DNA from: Flammula alnicola
Taxonomy: Eukaryota; Basidiomycota; Agaricomycetes; Agaricales; Strophariaceae
Assembly (NCBI GenBank): GCA_015499995.1
Contig: JADNRV010000060.1
Coordinates: forward strand, 234,033 to 298,032
Direction: 5' to 3'
Length of the DNA stretch: 64,000 bases
This document shows, one piece after another, positions 11,360 to 23,847 of this stretch (positions are counted from its first letter, which is position 1; every line of letters starts with the position of its first letter). Under the pieces are notes generated by a model. The model did not search any database. It worked only from the letters and a program-made list of their open reading frames with translations, and was not told where the DNA came from. Made by a program: the position numbers and the translations under genes.

Positions 11360-13499
11360 ATGTCTGTGTTTTCAACAACCGTACACTTGATTAAGGCGAA
11401 CCCCATCCCAGCAGTCGTTTTGGCTGTTCTCACTTATGCAATCACCAAAAAGGTCATCGTCGCTCGCAGGCGCAACCCCAATGGCCTGCCTCTACCCCCT
11501 GGCCCCAAAGGTTATCACATTATCGGAAACCTTTTTGATGTCCCAGCAGAGAAGCCTTGGCTTGCATACAACGAGTGGGCCAAGTTCTACGGTATGTTAT
11601 ACCCGTGCTTCATTCCGTTTCTTATTCGAATGCCCTTTTTCTAGGCGACATGATCTATTTCGAAGTCCTTGGACAACCGTTCCTTGTATTAAACTCCCTC
11701 GAGAGAATTCAGGACCTCTTCGAAAAACGGTCGTCGAACTACTCAGACAGGATGCGAATGCCTATGGTTCTTGAATTGTAAGTTTCAATGAGTCCAATAT
11801 ATAACATTTCTCTAATGTCCTTATCCATAGGATGAATTGGGGTTACAACCTGGCGATGTTACCATACGGGACATGGTGGCGTCGACACCGTCGAACTTTC
11901 AACGATCATTTTCACCCAAATATTGTCTGGAAATACCAACCAGCGCAAGCTCGTGAAGTCAGAGCTTTTCTCAACCGGCTCCTCGCCACCCCTGAGAACT
12001 TCATGCACCATATTCGACAGTAAGTTCTAGCCCTTTTTGCTATTTCTTGTTCTAGTTGATAGCAATATTCTCCTCGGAGTAGCACATTTGCGGCCACTAT
12101 CATGAGTATCGCCTACGGCATCAGAGTTAAAGATTCCGACGACCCCTACATTTCAAACGCCGAGGAAGCGCTTTATGGCCTAGCCGAGGCAGGTATTCCA
12201 GGAACCTTCTTGGTGGACTTTATACCTCTCTTGAAATACGTTCCGGAATGGTTCCCTGGTGCTACGTTTAAGCGAAAGGCGGCTCGCTGGAGGAGAGTAA
12301 ATAATGACGTTGCAGAGAAACCCTTCAAATATGTTCAGGAACAAATGGTATCTTAAATTTCTATTCCATGACTCGCCTATCTTACTCTAGGTCATTTAGA
12401 AAAAAGGAATCGCGGTGCCCTGTCTGGCCTCTACTCTGATTGAACGTTTACCTGACGAAAACGACCCCCTACGAGCCGAAGAAACGAAGATCGCACAGAA
12501 CATCTCTGCTGTGACTTACGTAGGTACGTAACAGTACGATGATTGTAATGCGTCTTTTTACTCACTCTGTTGTTTACAGCTGGTGCAGATACCGTGAGTC
12601 GAACTCAAGAAGTACTTGCCTTGATGTCATAACTGATTTTAATATGGCAGACGGTTTCCGCAGTGCAGTGTTTTTTTCTTGCGATGGCCATGTATCCGGA
12701 AGTGCAGAAGAAAGCTCAAGCTGAGATTGATGCCGTTACTGGTCCAAACAGGCTACCTGAATTCAGTGACCGACCTTCATTGCCTTACATCAATGCTCTT
12801 GTCAAGGAGTCAATGCGGTGGCAGTCTATCATTCCCCTCGGTATGCCTCATTCTTTGTGATGCAAGATTATGATTCTGAATATAGGGTAGCTGTTGGGCA
12901 CATGGCTTCGGAAGATGATGAATACGATGGATACTTTATCCCAAAAGGGACAGTGGTACTCGGAAATGGCTGGTAAGCACCATCATTCACTTTTCGTCCC
13001 CAGGAACTAATGCACGCGCGTTTCTAAGGGCTATTCTCCATGACCCAACTATTTTTAAAGATCCTCTTGAGTATCAGCCAGAGCGATACCTGAAAGATGG
13101 CCAACTCGATCCCAATGTTAGAAACCCTGATACTGGGGCATTCGGTTTCGGACGTCGGTAAGTAAGAATTTGTTGGCAATATATCATGAAACGACATTGA
13201 TCGCATATTCAGTATGTGTCCTGGAAGGCACATGAGTGACAATTCTCTCTACGCCATTGTTTCCTCTGTTCTCGCAGTCTACAATATCACACCGCCCCTC
13301 GATGCGAACGGAACACCAATCAAGCTTACAGCCGAAGTTACCAGCGGCCTGTTATCGTGAGAAACCTCCATGCAGATACATGTATATCTGATTCAATCTT
13401 TTTTGCTTCAGGTACCCGGTGCCGTTCAAATGTGTTATCAAGCCCCGTAATCCTGGGGCGGAGGCGCTGATTCGTGACTGTGTTATGATGGACCACTGA
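11360..13499 (+). CDS. Cytochrome P450 monooxygenase (fungal, OrdA-like)
   Basis: This is a membrane-anchored haem-thiolate monooxygenase. Eleven exons (11360-11591, 11645-11777, 11831-12019, 12083-12347, 12400-12523, 12580-12593, 12651-12840, 12891-12972, 13029-13157, 13213-13356, 13412-13499) give 529 residues. An N-terminal hydrophobic segment (PAVVLAVLTYA) precedes a proline-rich hinge (GLPLPPGPKG). The C-helix WWRRHRR, the oxygen-binding I-helix AGADTT, the K-helix ExxR (KESMRW), the YQPERYL motif and the haem loop FGFGRRMCPGR with its Cys ligand are all present. An in-frame ATG 30 bases upstream (11330) would add MVASAPLSLK. The acceptor of intron 7 is set at 12890, because the one at 12882 leads straight to a stop. 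The family resembles fungal secondary-metabolism and xenobiotic P450s; its substrate is unknown. The 14-nt exon 6 encodes the start of the I-helix motif. Confidence 0.93.
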
Positions 13500-14354
13500 G
13501 CAAAACCGTCGCATGGTGTCAACTCCAATTATATTTCCCATCAGGATCTGCTCGTCTATACACGACCTCGTGAAGTGTCTGGAGTTACTCTCCCTGAAAC
13601 GGGAAAAACCACACGATCGAGACAGCGCTATGATGTGATCCGAGCTCATAGTAACATATTGTAAATTGCTTTTCAAACGGCATTGAGTGCTGCACCCAAC
13701 CAGTGCAACGAAGTGATCATCATCTCCGGTTAACTGTTTCTCAAGATCCTTTGTACTCCGGTTCCAAGGTATTTTCAAGTCAGACACTTCACGATATTTA
13801 ACGATGTAAACTAGAATTCAATTATGCTCACAGCATATCGTACGCCTGTTGAACACGCGGAAGACATTTCACGAGTGAATCACGTCCATCCACCCAACCA
13901 CAGCCCAACCTAGCTAATGCGAATGAAAGGGTTCCTCGGCCGCACTGGGTTAATCAACTAAAGCGACTCTAAGACAACAACGCCATCACCACTTTGTCAA
14001 TGTCAAACTTCTACCCGAAACTCATATAGCAGTAATCAAGACTAGGACGTGCCAAGCTGCAACATACCTCGATATCCATCGCTCGGGCAGCAGTCGGGGA
14101 GCAGTTTCCTGCTCAGTACGTCCTCAAATAGTAAGTCTACCCTCCGTCCTCGACATCAAAAGTCTAATATTGGACCTGGGGACAGGTTCACCAGAGTGGA
14201 ATTCCATCACCCATCAATTCTATTCCCGTATGCAAAAAAAGTAGTGACTCTGCTACATGATCGTTCTTGAGGCATAAATGCATAACGAGTTAAGGGTAAG
14301 TGGTTTGGCCTATAAAACCAAAGAGATTTCTTCTTTGTAGGTCAGTGTTTTGTA
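13500..14354. other. Intergenic region between the P450 and the GMC fragment
   Basis: No gene is seen. I looked for the missing 5' half of the GMC copy here and did not find it. A TATAAAA at about 14312 is in no clear promoter position. Confidence 0.5.
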
Positions 14355-15237
14355 CCTCCGCACTGATGCATTCTTCCCAACATATTCAGAGTTCAGGGAA
14401 ATCAAAGCTTCGACGGTTTCCTGCGAGACCCTAATCAGACTGCCGCCGCTTTGAACCAATGGGTCCAGAACAAGACCGGAATGTTCGCCAATAACGTCGT
14501 TAACAACTTCGGCTTCGCTAGGATTCCCTCCAACGCTACGATCTTCAAGACCACTCATGATCCTGCCCCTGGACCCTTGTCACCGCACTGGGAGATTATT
14601 ACATCCAACTTCTGGTTTAACCCTGGTATCGCGCAACCACCCACCGGAAGCTTCATGACTATTATTGCAGTCCTCATCAGTCCCACTTCTCGTAAGTCAC
14701 TTTGATGCTATCTAAGAAAATCCGGTCAACTTACAGTCTCCGATCTTCAGGTGGAACCGTGAAGCTCAGGTCGAGCAATCCTCTCGACAAGCCCCTCATC
14801 GATCCAAAGTACTTGACCACCGATTTTGATATCTTCACGATGCGCGAAGCTGTTAAAGCCATCCTGCGTTTCGTAGGCGCACCTGCCTGGTCCGACTATG
14901 TCATCGGCCCCTTCGGCGATAGTTTCTCTGCGGCAAAGGAGGATGCTTCTATTGAAGCTTATGTCCGAGGACTCACTACGACGATCTTCCATCCCGTCGG
15001 CACGGCGTCAATGTCTCCTACCCAAGCCAAGAGTGGTGTGGTTAACCCGGATTTGAAAGTTAAAGGTGCGGATGGGCTTCGTATTGTGGATGCGTCCGTC
15101 TTCGTAAGTCGTTGCCCTCGTTCTAGTTGAGATATCACATTGATTCTTTACAGCCATTCGTACCGAGTGCTCACACTCAAGGCCCCGTCTATCTTCTTGC
15201 CGAACGTGCCTCTGATATTATCAAGGCTCAGAACTAA
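14355..15237 (+). pseudogene. 5'-truncated GMC oxidoreductase copy
   Basis: Only the C-terminal ~45% of an aryl-alcohol-oxidase-like GMC protein is present, clearly related to the complete gene at 2238-4583. Homology begins near 14355, where the neighbour's [11 protein letters not shown] region matches H-stop-CILPNIF; the stop is TGA at 14364-14366. It then continues through FDGFLRDPNQ, NFWFNPG, the catalytic IFHPVGTASM and [20 protein letters not shown] to a TAA at 15235. Introns at about 14693-14751 and 15103-15153 match introns 8 and 9 of the neighbour, but the intron between PHWE.. and NFW is absent. The FAD-binding half and both GMC signatures are missing, so no active enzyme can be made. 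Any product starting at an internal ATG would be non-functional as an oxidase. Confidence 0.88.
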
Positions 15238-18200
15238 GACTCCATCGACAAGCCTCTGCACATCATGCAATTATTCTCACACACTCATTCTTTTTATTTG
15301 CTGCATTTACCAAATTTACACCTACTTTGTTAAGGTATACAATCATTTCTGCCCCAAGCACTCGTTATCCTCTTATATTGGAATTATAATCTTTTTATTA
15401 CTTTCTAGCTTTAACTTGCCCTTCGTTTATTATTTAAAGCATTCAGGTGTGCATACATATATATATTTATTGGAATTTATCGCATATTATAGTTTATGCT
15501 TCATTTCGTTGTGGTCTGCTTAGACTCCCCTGCAGTTTTGTGTGGCTTATCTGAATAAGGGTGCATGCAACTCGTCAACCAAACATCAAGCTTCGAGGTT
15601 CGGACCTCGGACCCGGGGAAGCCATGTCCATGTCATTCCTTACGTGCTGATAAGGAAATACACCAATCCCGATGCATCTTCAATGTGTGCAGTCCCTTCA
15701 AACCGAGCTCGTGCCGCTTAGCATATAGAAAAGGTTGGACTCACATTGCGCAGAATTAAGTAGTACAGCAGTACAGTACGCGCTTTAGTGAGAGCTGGGG
15801 ACCACCAGCGCTAAAACTATGTGATTCGCGATGGATCAACGATCGCTGAGCGCTGATGCATGATGAGTGAAGAGACGCGTGAACGATTGTAAACAATATG
15901 CGACGGTGCTCTTGCACATATACGTCGTGATCTGCCGTGGCAATGCAGCAGTGGTCCCGGGATTTTTTTTTGCTTTTTGTGATCGGGGGGCCGTAGTAGA
16001 TTCAGATCCTTCCCTCCAGTACGGCATATCCATTTCTGGGTCACAATACGACGATAGAAATCTGAAAGCTGAGAGGAATCGGAGAACACGGCCTCGTCAT
16101 GTCGTAATTATCTAAGAAGCGGGAGGGAAGGAACAACGGAACGCCTACGGGCACTCTCATTCAACGTCGCTTGTCGAGCGGGCAAATAACCGGCTCCATC
16201 AAAAAAAAAAATTGAGCGTTGTCAGGATTCCTCGCCCCAACAATTAGTGCTTTTATTAGCATGAAAAGCCCAACAGCGTGGTCAAAGAAAATCACGGAGG
16301 AAGGGCTTTTGCATCGTGCCCGACGCGTGTTGGGTGCCGATTCCCGAATGCGCTCATGAGAGCGGAACGGATGATTCCAATCGGGATCGATGCGCGATCG
16401 ATGATCAAAGCGCTCGAAAAGGCAAGAAAGGGACCCACATGTCTTGGCGCAGTTCGTCGGCAACGGAAGCAAAACCCTTGACCTCGAGCCTCGAGGCTTG
16501 AGTTTCCGAGACATGAAGCGAAAAGAAAAGGGCTCACAATAGAGGGAATCACCGCAGGTGCTGCTCAGGGTAGTAGCCCTAGATGCGAGGCGCGTCAGGT
16601 CGGGTTGAATCAAGATGCAATGAGCTGCAATGGGGACGGAGAACAGCGAAATTATGAAAGTTGTTATAGGGCTAGGGATTATGGGTCCGAATTCCGAAGG
16701 TTGTGTTCGGGGGTAGTGTACTACCGTCGGTTGTCCGCTATACCGTATGGATAGGCGATATTTGTTCAACAATCAAATGTTTCGTCATACCAAAAATTGC
16801 GCAGGCGGTAGTGAAGCCTCGAGGCAGCTCAAAGCCCTAGGGTTGGTGATTTGAAATAAGCTTGAGTACGGTGATCGTGTGCCGAATTTCCGAAGACATC
16901 TAATCGATTGCGTTGGCGTTTTATATGATGAGCATGATGTTATAGTCGGGTTAGACCAGAAGTTTTCGCCCAGTGTCTGATCGGAGCATCAAGACCTTGA
17001 GAAAGCATATCCAGTAGCATAGATGTTCTTCGACTTGGGAATATTCGTCAAACGGAAGCCTGCTAGGAACCTTTGAGCTCGGAAGCGGGTAGAGTTGACA
17101 GACGATGTGTCAAAGTGGGTCACTATCTACCTCAGTCTCTGCCTCGCAGCAGTTCAAGGGTTAATATGTGGTCCAAAGGAGCTCCTGATAACAGATAATG
17201 GGCGCCTCAAGGCTTTATATCGTTACCTCGCCGCCGATAACGTTCATATCAGTAAAACATAAATTAAGCAGAAATGGCCGCTACGCACTTGGCACTGGCG
17301 TCCAACTCCTAAGTCTGGGCCTTTCAAAAATGACGAGTTCTGGCGCCACAAGTGCGCCAATTTTACACTGTTTTACCCACCGACAGTAGCTGAACGGTGG
17401 AGAATACCACCCGAACGGATTTGCAATAATCCGGAGCACATGCTGGAAAGATGCACTGTGTAATCTTCTTCCTTATCGACCTGGCCGTTATCGAGTAACG
17501 TTAAGGTATAATGCTGATTGGTGCGTGTTAGCTTACTCAAGGCGGAGTCTTCACAGCTCTTAAACTCTCTTCCGTGAAGGGTAGCAGACCTCCAAACGGT
17601 CCGTTGCTCCTCGAAAATGATGAGTGGCGGGGCACACCGAACGAGGTGATAGTAAGAACGCGGGCAGTGATAACAACGCGCAGCAGTGAGCCTCGAGGCG
17701 GCTATCGCGTCGATAATGGATGAGGTACGCGGAGTGTTCAGGTCGTATCCTAGTCGCAAGCAGCGATGAAGCGACGAGGCAAGGAAGGCAATAACAGACC
17801 CCGCAAAAGTCTCTCACAGGATCACGATTTAGGAGACGAAAGATAAGGAAGGCATCTGCATCGAACGCACCTTGAAGTGAAACTGCCAACGCGCAAATCA
17901 TCACTGTCACCTTCGAGCTCTCGCTGCATGCACCTTGAATGATCTACCCCCGCAAAGTTCATTTCAAAGCGTCTTTCCCCGGGGAACTTCTCGAATACCG
18001 CAACGTACTTCTAGTAGCCTCGCCTTTGGCGGCAATACCTCCCAGTTCGAGTAAACTTCAAGTTCGGCCGACAGAGACATCACCAAGACCGTCGAGGTCT
18101 GGATAAGGAGAACAAGAAAGAATAGCAAGGTGCGAAAAAGAGCCCAAGAAGTGGAGAAACACGCGTATGCCGTGCTGCAAAGTCGTCGGGATTGCCTGCA

Positions 18201-18869
18201 GGAAGCCGCGTGCCCCCCCTATGCCCTCCACCCACCGCATGTCAAGTTCAATTGGCTGCGTGAGCGCGGCCGGGTTGTGTGTTAATGTGCTCATGCTGCA
18301 TTGTCGCACTCGTGATGAAATTCCGGAGTTCCTGGTACTTAGATGCAAGTTTAGTTTGGCTCTGCCGGCGATAGGAGGACTAAAGCATTTTAAGGTTAAG
18401 CACTGTTGAGATCGTAACTTGCAAGTATGGGTCCAAGTCCAAGTCCACGGGGGACGGGCAAGACGGGTGGAATCGCTAATGTCCGGATATAGAGCCAGTG
18501 TTGAGCCGCTCAGCGTGCGCAGAGTCCCGCAGAAGTCTATCCAAGTTCATTAAATAAATTATCCTGGCAAAACTCCCACTCTCATAAATACACACGACAT
18601 AGATGATAGATATCATCTCGTGAATGTCACTTAATAATAATGCATTGGAAGACTGCATGGTGCGAATTGAATTGAACTGAATTCAATGCTGCGTTGGATC
18701 TGGGGAATTTATAGAAACAATGTATAGAACCTTACAAAAATGCCGCTGTACAATGTGCATGAACGGGCATCAGCTTACAATACATTCCAAGTATATCGAT
18801 ATCTCCTACCTGCACATTGATATTGACATACCACTCGTTCTCGTTCGCACATTGCCCCGTTAAACGTTT
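15238..18869. other. 3.6 kb gene-poor intergenic region
   Basis: No supported gene. The longest frame (minus strand, 16161-16772) shows no domain, is basic and Ser/Arg-rich in a composition-driven way, and has no splice-supported extension. A poly-A run sits at 16201-16211. Confidence 0.5.
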
Positions 18870-21690
18870 TCAGAATCCAACGCTCAGTGCAACCCAAGTA
18901 AAAAACAAGTCAAAGCGCACAGCGCTTATCCAAAATTCACCACAATTACTAACTAATAACGAACATACGTATAAGTAAAAAAAGGTAAAGTACCAAGTAA
19001 AGTATGAATAACTACTACTACTACTACTCCTTCTACTTCTACCAACGTCCCACCAACGCAACGAACGTCCAAACCTCTACTACTCTAACCAACCAACTAG
19101 CTAAATAAATTACGCATAGACGAGTTCGAGTCACTGAAACTCAATAATTTTAGGCCTAGGTGCATATTCGACATCATCGCGAGTGAGTGAGAGTGTCATG
19201 GTCATGGTCATAATGTGGGAGGAGGGCCGGCCGCCGCGCGCGGTTGAGGTTGGGGTGGGGGTGTGGTGTGTGGTGTTGGGGTGTGGAGAGAGGTAGGTAG
19301 GTGTAGGTCGGTAGGCGAGGAAGCAGAAGAGAAGTGCAGCAGACACGAGAAAGGCGGCGGAGCCGGAAAGGTAGCTTGATGTCGAATAACAACTGGCAAT
19401 CGTTGGAGAACAAGGGAAGGGGGCAGGTAGGGAAGGCAGGAGGAAGGCGACGATGGAGGGTATTGTTTTTTTTTCTTGGTCCGAGATAGATAGAGCATGT
19501 TCTCGGAGGGTGTGGGATGCACGCATGCATCGGTGTGCACCGTGCGTGTGCGGGGTGTGTGCGGAGGGGGAGGGGAAACGGAGAACCGCGGGACGGGTGG
19601 GTGGTGACGAGCGTGAAGACGTGAGAGGCGTGAAAAACGAAAAGCGAACCCGAATCCGAATCCGAAAAGAAAAAAAGAAAAAAGTTTGAGAAAAAAGGTG
19701 GGATACCAGGGGAAGGTCGAAAGATCAAGGTAATAAAAAGGTTAAAGGGGGATGTTACATCGAAATTCGGAAGAGAAAAGGGGACGAAGCTGCGGGGCGG
19801 GGCGTAAAGCATACCAGCCGGCCGCGAGGACGAGGACGAGGACGAGAGAGACGTAGATGGATGGAGGATACGAGACAGATAAAACCAAAACCGAACCCTA
19901 GGAAATCTATATGAGAGAGAAAAAGAGAAAATAGATCAGAACACTAAAACAAAAAGCGACATCACTAACAAAAACAAAACACGAACTGATGACAATGGGT
20001 GGTGACAGACAGACAGACTGAAATGAAAAGGCAAGGCAAAGTAATAAACCAAAGCGAAACGTAATTAAACAAGAAAAAAAATAGCGAGTAACAAATAACC
20101 AACTAGGTACGTAGATAGGTATGTAGGTAGGTATGTAGGTAGGTAACGATCTAAGCAAGGGCACGATCGATGAGTGGGGTATCGATATCGATAGGGTGAT
20201 GAGAGACGAAAGTTGCTTGCGATGTACGGATGGATGCACGGATGGATGGATGGATGCGCCGATGAGTGCGCCGATGAATGGGTGACTAGACAGATGCATG
20301 GATGAATAGATGGCTAGACAGATGCGCATGGATGTGTGGAGCGACGAATGAATAGGGTGGTTATCAGCCACCCTCCGTTTTTTGAATGGCGGACGGATCC
20401 AAGCTGTCGTCCGGATCATGCCTGGGTCTGGGTAGCAGCTGGGTGCTCAAGCCCAAGCCCAAGACCTGGAGGAAGGCGAGAGGATAGCACGGCACGGCAC
20501 GGCACTGCGTCATGGGTAGTGGGTAGGCGGAAGGGGCGACGTGAGGCGGTGACGGTGATTCTTTCTCCCCAGGTGAAGAGTCTCCGAAGGGATGGATGGA
20601 TGGGAATGGAGAGAGAGAGAAAAGTCCCATCAAAGGAATAGAAAACCAAAGATAGAAAACCAAACCAAAGAAATCAAAGAAAAGAAAAGAAAAAGAAAAG
20701 AAAAGAAAAGAAAAAGAAAAGAAAAAGAAAAGAAAAAGAGCAGCCGCTCAATAAAAAAAAACGCCAAAAAACACCAAACGCACAGAAGCGAGCGACGATT
20801 AACGTTTAAAGGTTATCCGAAAAAAAAGTAATCCACAAAAAAAAGAAAAGCAATCCAGCGCAGCGGGATATACGCAGTAGGTGGGTGGTATGAGTACGAA
20901 CACTGAACAGTGTATGACAGACAGAGGGGTATGGGTGCCGTGCGATCCAACAGACAACAAGGAAAAGCGTGAAAAAGACGAGAGACACGGACGGAGAGCG
21001 ATATCCAAGAAAAAGTTAGCGGTAGAAACCGAGATGGAGAGAGAATGGGAGGAAACAAGGCAAGCAAGCAAGAAAAAAGACTAACTATAGACGACTAAAT
21101 GGAGCGAGTAAGTAAGTATAGATGAAGCCAGAGACGAGACGCGGAGAGACGCGGAGAGACGAGACGAGGAGAGACTAATAAGATACATGCAGCGAGCGCA
21201 GTGGAAAACGGCAAACGGAAAACGGAACGGGATGGGATGGATGGATGACGTAGACGTAGACATGGAAGTGGAAGATGGAAGTGCAAATGGAATTGGAAGT
21301 GGATAGGATCGTGGAAGGGCAGTGGAAGTGGATAGGGTTGTGGAAGTGGATAGGTCGTGGAAAGGCGTGGAGAGTCATAGCCATATTTTTGGGTTTTTCG
21401 GATTTTCTGAATCGTGGGATCGTGAATCATGCATGTATCGTGCGTGTGTGGGATCATGACGAGGGCGTTGTGGCGTTGTGGTGGGCGTGTGTGTGTGGCG
21501 ACCATACCGTATGGTCGGGTTGTTGGTTGGTGGATAGATGACGGTAGGGGATGGATAGAGGATGGGATGGTAAGGGATGGGATGGTGAACTAGGAATAGG
21601 GATCTTGACGAAAAGCGACGAAAAGCGACGAAAAAAAAAAACAAAGTCCAATGCAAAGCAGAGGCAAGAGGCCGAAAAAAAAACGCGCCC
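18870..21690. repeat. Purine-rich, microsatellite-filled tract
   Basis: The + strand is strongly A/G-rich over about 2.5 kb (roughly 19180-21690) and contains many short tandem runs: ACT repeats at 19011-19028, TAGG/TATG repeats at about 20110-20150, GGAT repeats at about 20222-20260, GAAAA repeats at about 20670-20740, and GGAGAGAC and GGAAGTGGAT repeats at about 21140-21360. Long minus-strand frames through it are Pro/Ser/His/Leu-rich products of this composition, not proteins. The tract lies directly 3' of the minus-strand RING gene, so it may include that gene's 3' UTR. Confidence 0.7.
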
Positions 21691-23847
21691 TCAAATCCCC
21701 AACCTAGACGCAAAATACCCCGCCCGCGACGCCGAGCGCACATGCCCCATACCTGCCTTTCCCCTATCCCCCCTCTCCCTTGTACTACCACCACTATACT
21801 CATAATCATCCACAACCCCCCTCTCCCTCTCCCTCTCCCCATCAGCGGCGGGATCCACCTCTCATGCGCCTCCGCCTTCTCCTCGCTCGTGCTCCTCGCC
21901 ACCATCCTTGGCGGACTCGGCGTCGTGCTCGGCGTCGTGGAAGACAGCGACAGCCGCCGCGGCTTTGGGGGTACGAGCGGCGCGGGGGTTTGGGCTCTAC
22001 TGTACTGTGATCCAACCCCATGCGACGACCCGAGCCCAACACCAGGAAAAGGCGCCGGCGTAGAATACCTCATCGGCAACGACGGCACCGGCGGTACAGG
22101 CGGTATCCCCAACGCCGACGGCGTAGGTGGTACGGGCGGCGCGGGCGTGTACGATCTCACCGCGGGGGTCTGCGCGCGCATGGGGCCGGGGGTATGCGAT
22201 CGTGGAGGCGTCGGCGCGGGTGTATGGGCGCGGGGCATCGACGCATGCGCTGCGGCGGCGGCACTGGCGCTCGAGCTGGAGTGCCCGGGGCCGGGGGTGT
22301 GCGAGCGCGGGGCGGGGCGGGGGTGTGCGAGCGCAGCGGCGCGGAGGCGGACGGTGGGGGGCCGGGCGTATGGGAACGCGGGGGCGCGGGGGTGTGCGAC
22401 CGCGTCGGCGAGGTCGGCGAGGTCGGTTGCTGGTGCTGGTGCTGGGAGTAAGAGTGGGACATGGCGGGCGTGGTGGGGCGCGAGGACATCGACGCGGAGC
22501 GTACGTGCATCGAGTTGAAGCGCGCCAAGGGTGACGCCGCGGCGGCGGCGGCGGCACTCGCGCTGGACGAGGGCGAATAGTGGGATTGGGATTGGGATTG
22601 GGAAGAACTGTAGGGCGTCGGGGACGTGGAATGCGCATGGGACATGTGCGCGGGGGATGGGGAGGGCGTGGGCGATGTGGCTGGTGCGGCGGGCACGTCG
22701 GGAGGAGAGACGCCCAGAGTGGTTGCGAGCGCGCGTAGCTGGTTGACCTCCGTGCGGAGTTGTTGGCATTCTTGTGATTTTTGGGTGTACTGGGATCGCT
22801 GTGAAAGGCGGCGTCAGCGCGCGTACACTGATAGACGCAGCAAAAATAAAGAAAGCTTACTTGTCTGATGGAAAAGAAAACGGAGCGACGGAGATAAGTA
22901 GTGAGTTTTTTTGTCAGGAACAAAGCTAGTGGGCTCCAAAGAGGCGCCGAGCCGAAATAGACGTGTGGCGACTCACCTTCGTAATTCGGCTTCAATTTTA
23001 GTATTATTAATCTCGAGGTCTTCGATTTTGTTTTTGAGGTTGTGTTCAGCGGTCTTGGCGGCTTTGCTGGACTCGGAATGGGCGAGGTGGTTCATGAGGA
23101 TGGCGCGTAGCAGTGCTGCGCTGAGGAAGAGGGATGAAGTCTAACAAAGGAAATTGTAAGAGTCAGTTGGAATCAAAGGGGGGTAATGGCAGAAGAAAAA
23201 TTTGTTTTCGCCATGCGAGTCATTCGGAGGAAGAGACGAAAGGGGAAAGGGTATGGGCAATGGGCACCAAGGCAAGCGCGGGTACGGGGGAGGGTAGGAG
23301 GGCAAGAAATGAAAGAAACTCAAGACGCACTTGGTCATCCTTCTCAGCAAGCAGCCATTCCTCGAGTTCTTTATAGAGAGAGGAGACCTCTTCTACCGAA
23401 CATTTTTTAGCGGCGACTCTCGCCACCTTGTCTTCCAAACGGCGGACTTCTATGCGTGTCTTTGAGTGGTCGTGCGAGCTGTTGAAGAGGTGCGCAGTCT
23501 TGCGCTGGAGGACCTCGGAGTTGAAGTCGTTGAAGGTTTCCATGGCTGGGAACCGGCGGGGGGTGCTCCATCCGCTCGTCGTAAAGTCCATGCGGATGAG
23601 GCGCGAGGAGTCGCTGGTAAACTGCTCGCGGCAGAAGGGACATACGGGGGAGAGACGGGCACTGGTCTTTTCGACTATGGTTTGGATGCAGCTGGCGCAT
23701 AGGACATGTCCTACAAGAAAAAGTTGAAATTTTTATGCCGAATAATAATAAAAAAGACATACCACAAGGAATGGAGTGTGGGAGACGGTGGGGGCCATAT
23801 TCTTCTGCGCAGACGTCGCAGGCGCACCCGGGGGTTAGAGTGAGCAT
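21691..23847 (-). CDS. RING-finger coiled-coil protein (possible E3 ligase), two apparent frameshifts
   Basis: Exons on the minus strand are 23847-23763, 23710-23331, 23140-22977, a 4-nt microexon 22864-22861, and 22798 down to 21691. A C3HC4 RING starts at residue 8: CACDVC, then PCGHVLCASC (split by intron 1) and CPFC. A coiled coil follows (EVRRLEDKVARVAAKK, then KNKIEDLEINNTKIEAELRR), and then a long Ser/Pro/Thr-rich tail with repeated SHTPAPP/SHTPGP units. The tail reads well in one frame to about 22310, in a second frame (SSSSASAAAAAHASMPRAHT.., to AEAHERWIPPL) until about 21860, and in a third (VVDDYEYSGGSTRERG.. to ..ASRAGYFASRLGI, stop 21691). Each switch needs one extra base in a G/C-rich run, so sequencing error or real decay is possible. 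RING proteins usually recruit E2 enzymes for ubiquitin transfer; the target is unknown. The gene is related to the one at 40.7 kb. Confidence 0.72.
22861..22864 (-). other. Candidate 4-nt microexon of the RING gene
   Basis: Exon 3 ends in phase 2 (..CGA AG, donor GTGAGT at 22976-22971). ACAA is flanked by an upstream CATCAG and a downstream GTAAGC. The next exon starts CGA TCC at 22798 in phase 0. Joining AG+A and CAA gives Arg-Gln and restores the coiled-coil frame; skipping the four bases puts the next exon in the wrong frame. Confidence 0.7.

Noticed and set aside
16161..16772. 203-codon minus-strand frame
   Set aside because: No recognisable family, no start context or introns, and random-like composition.
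19174..19812. Long minus-strand frames rich in Pro, His and Leu
   Set aside because: They are produced by the purine-rich tract's composition; no domain, no splice logic, no conserved motif.
21742..22534. Gly/Arg/Ala-rich plus-strand frames
   Set aside because: Antisense shadows of the Ser/Pro/Thr-rich tail of the RING gene.
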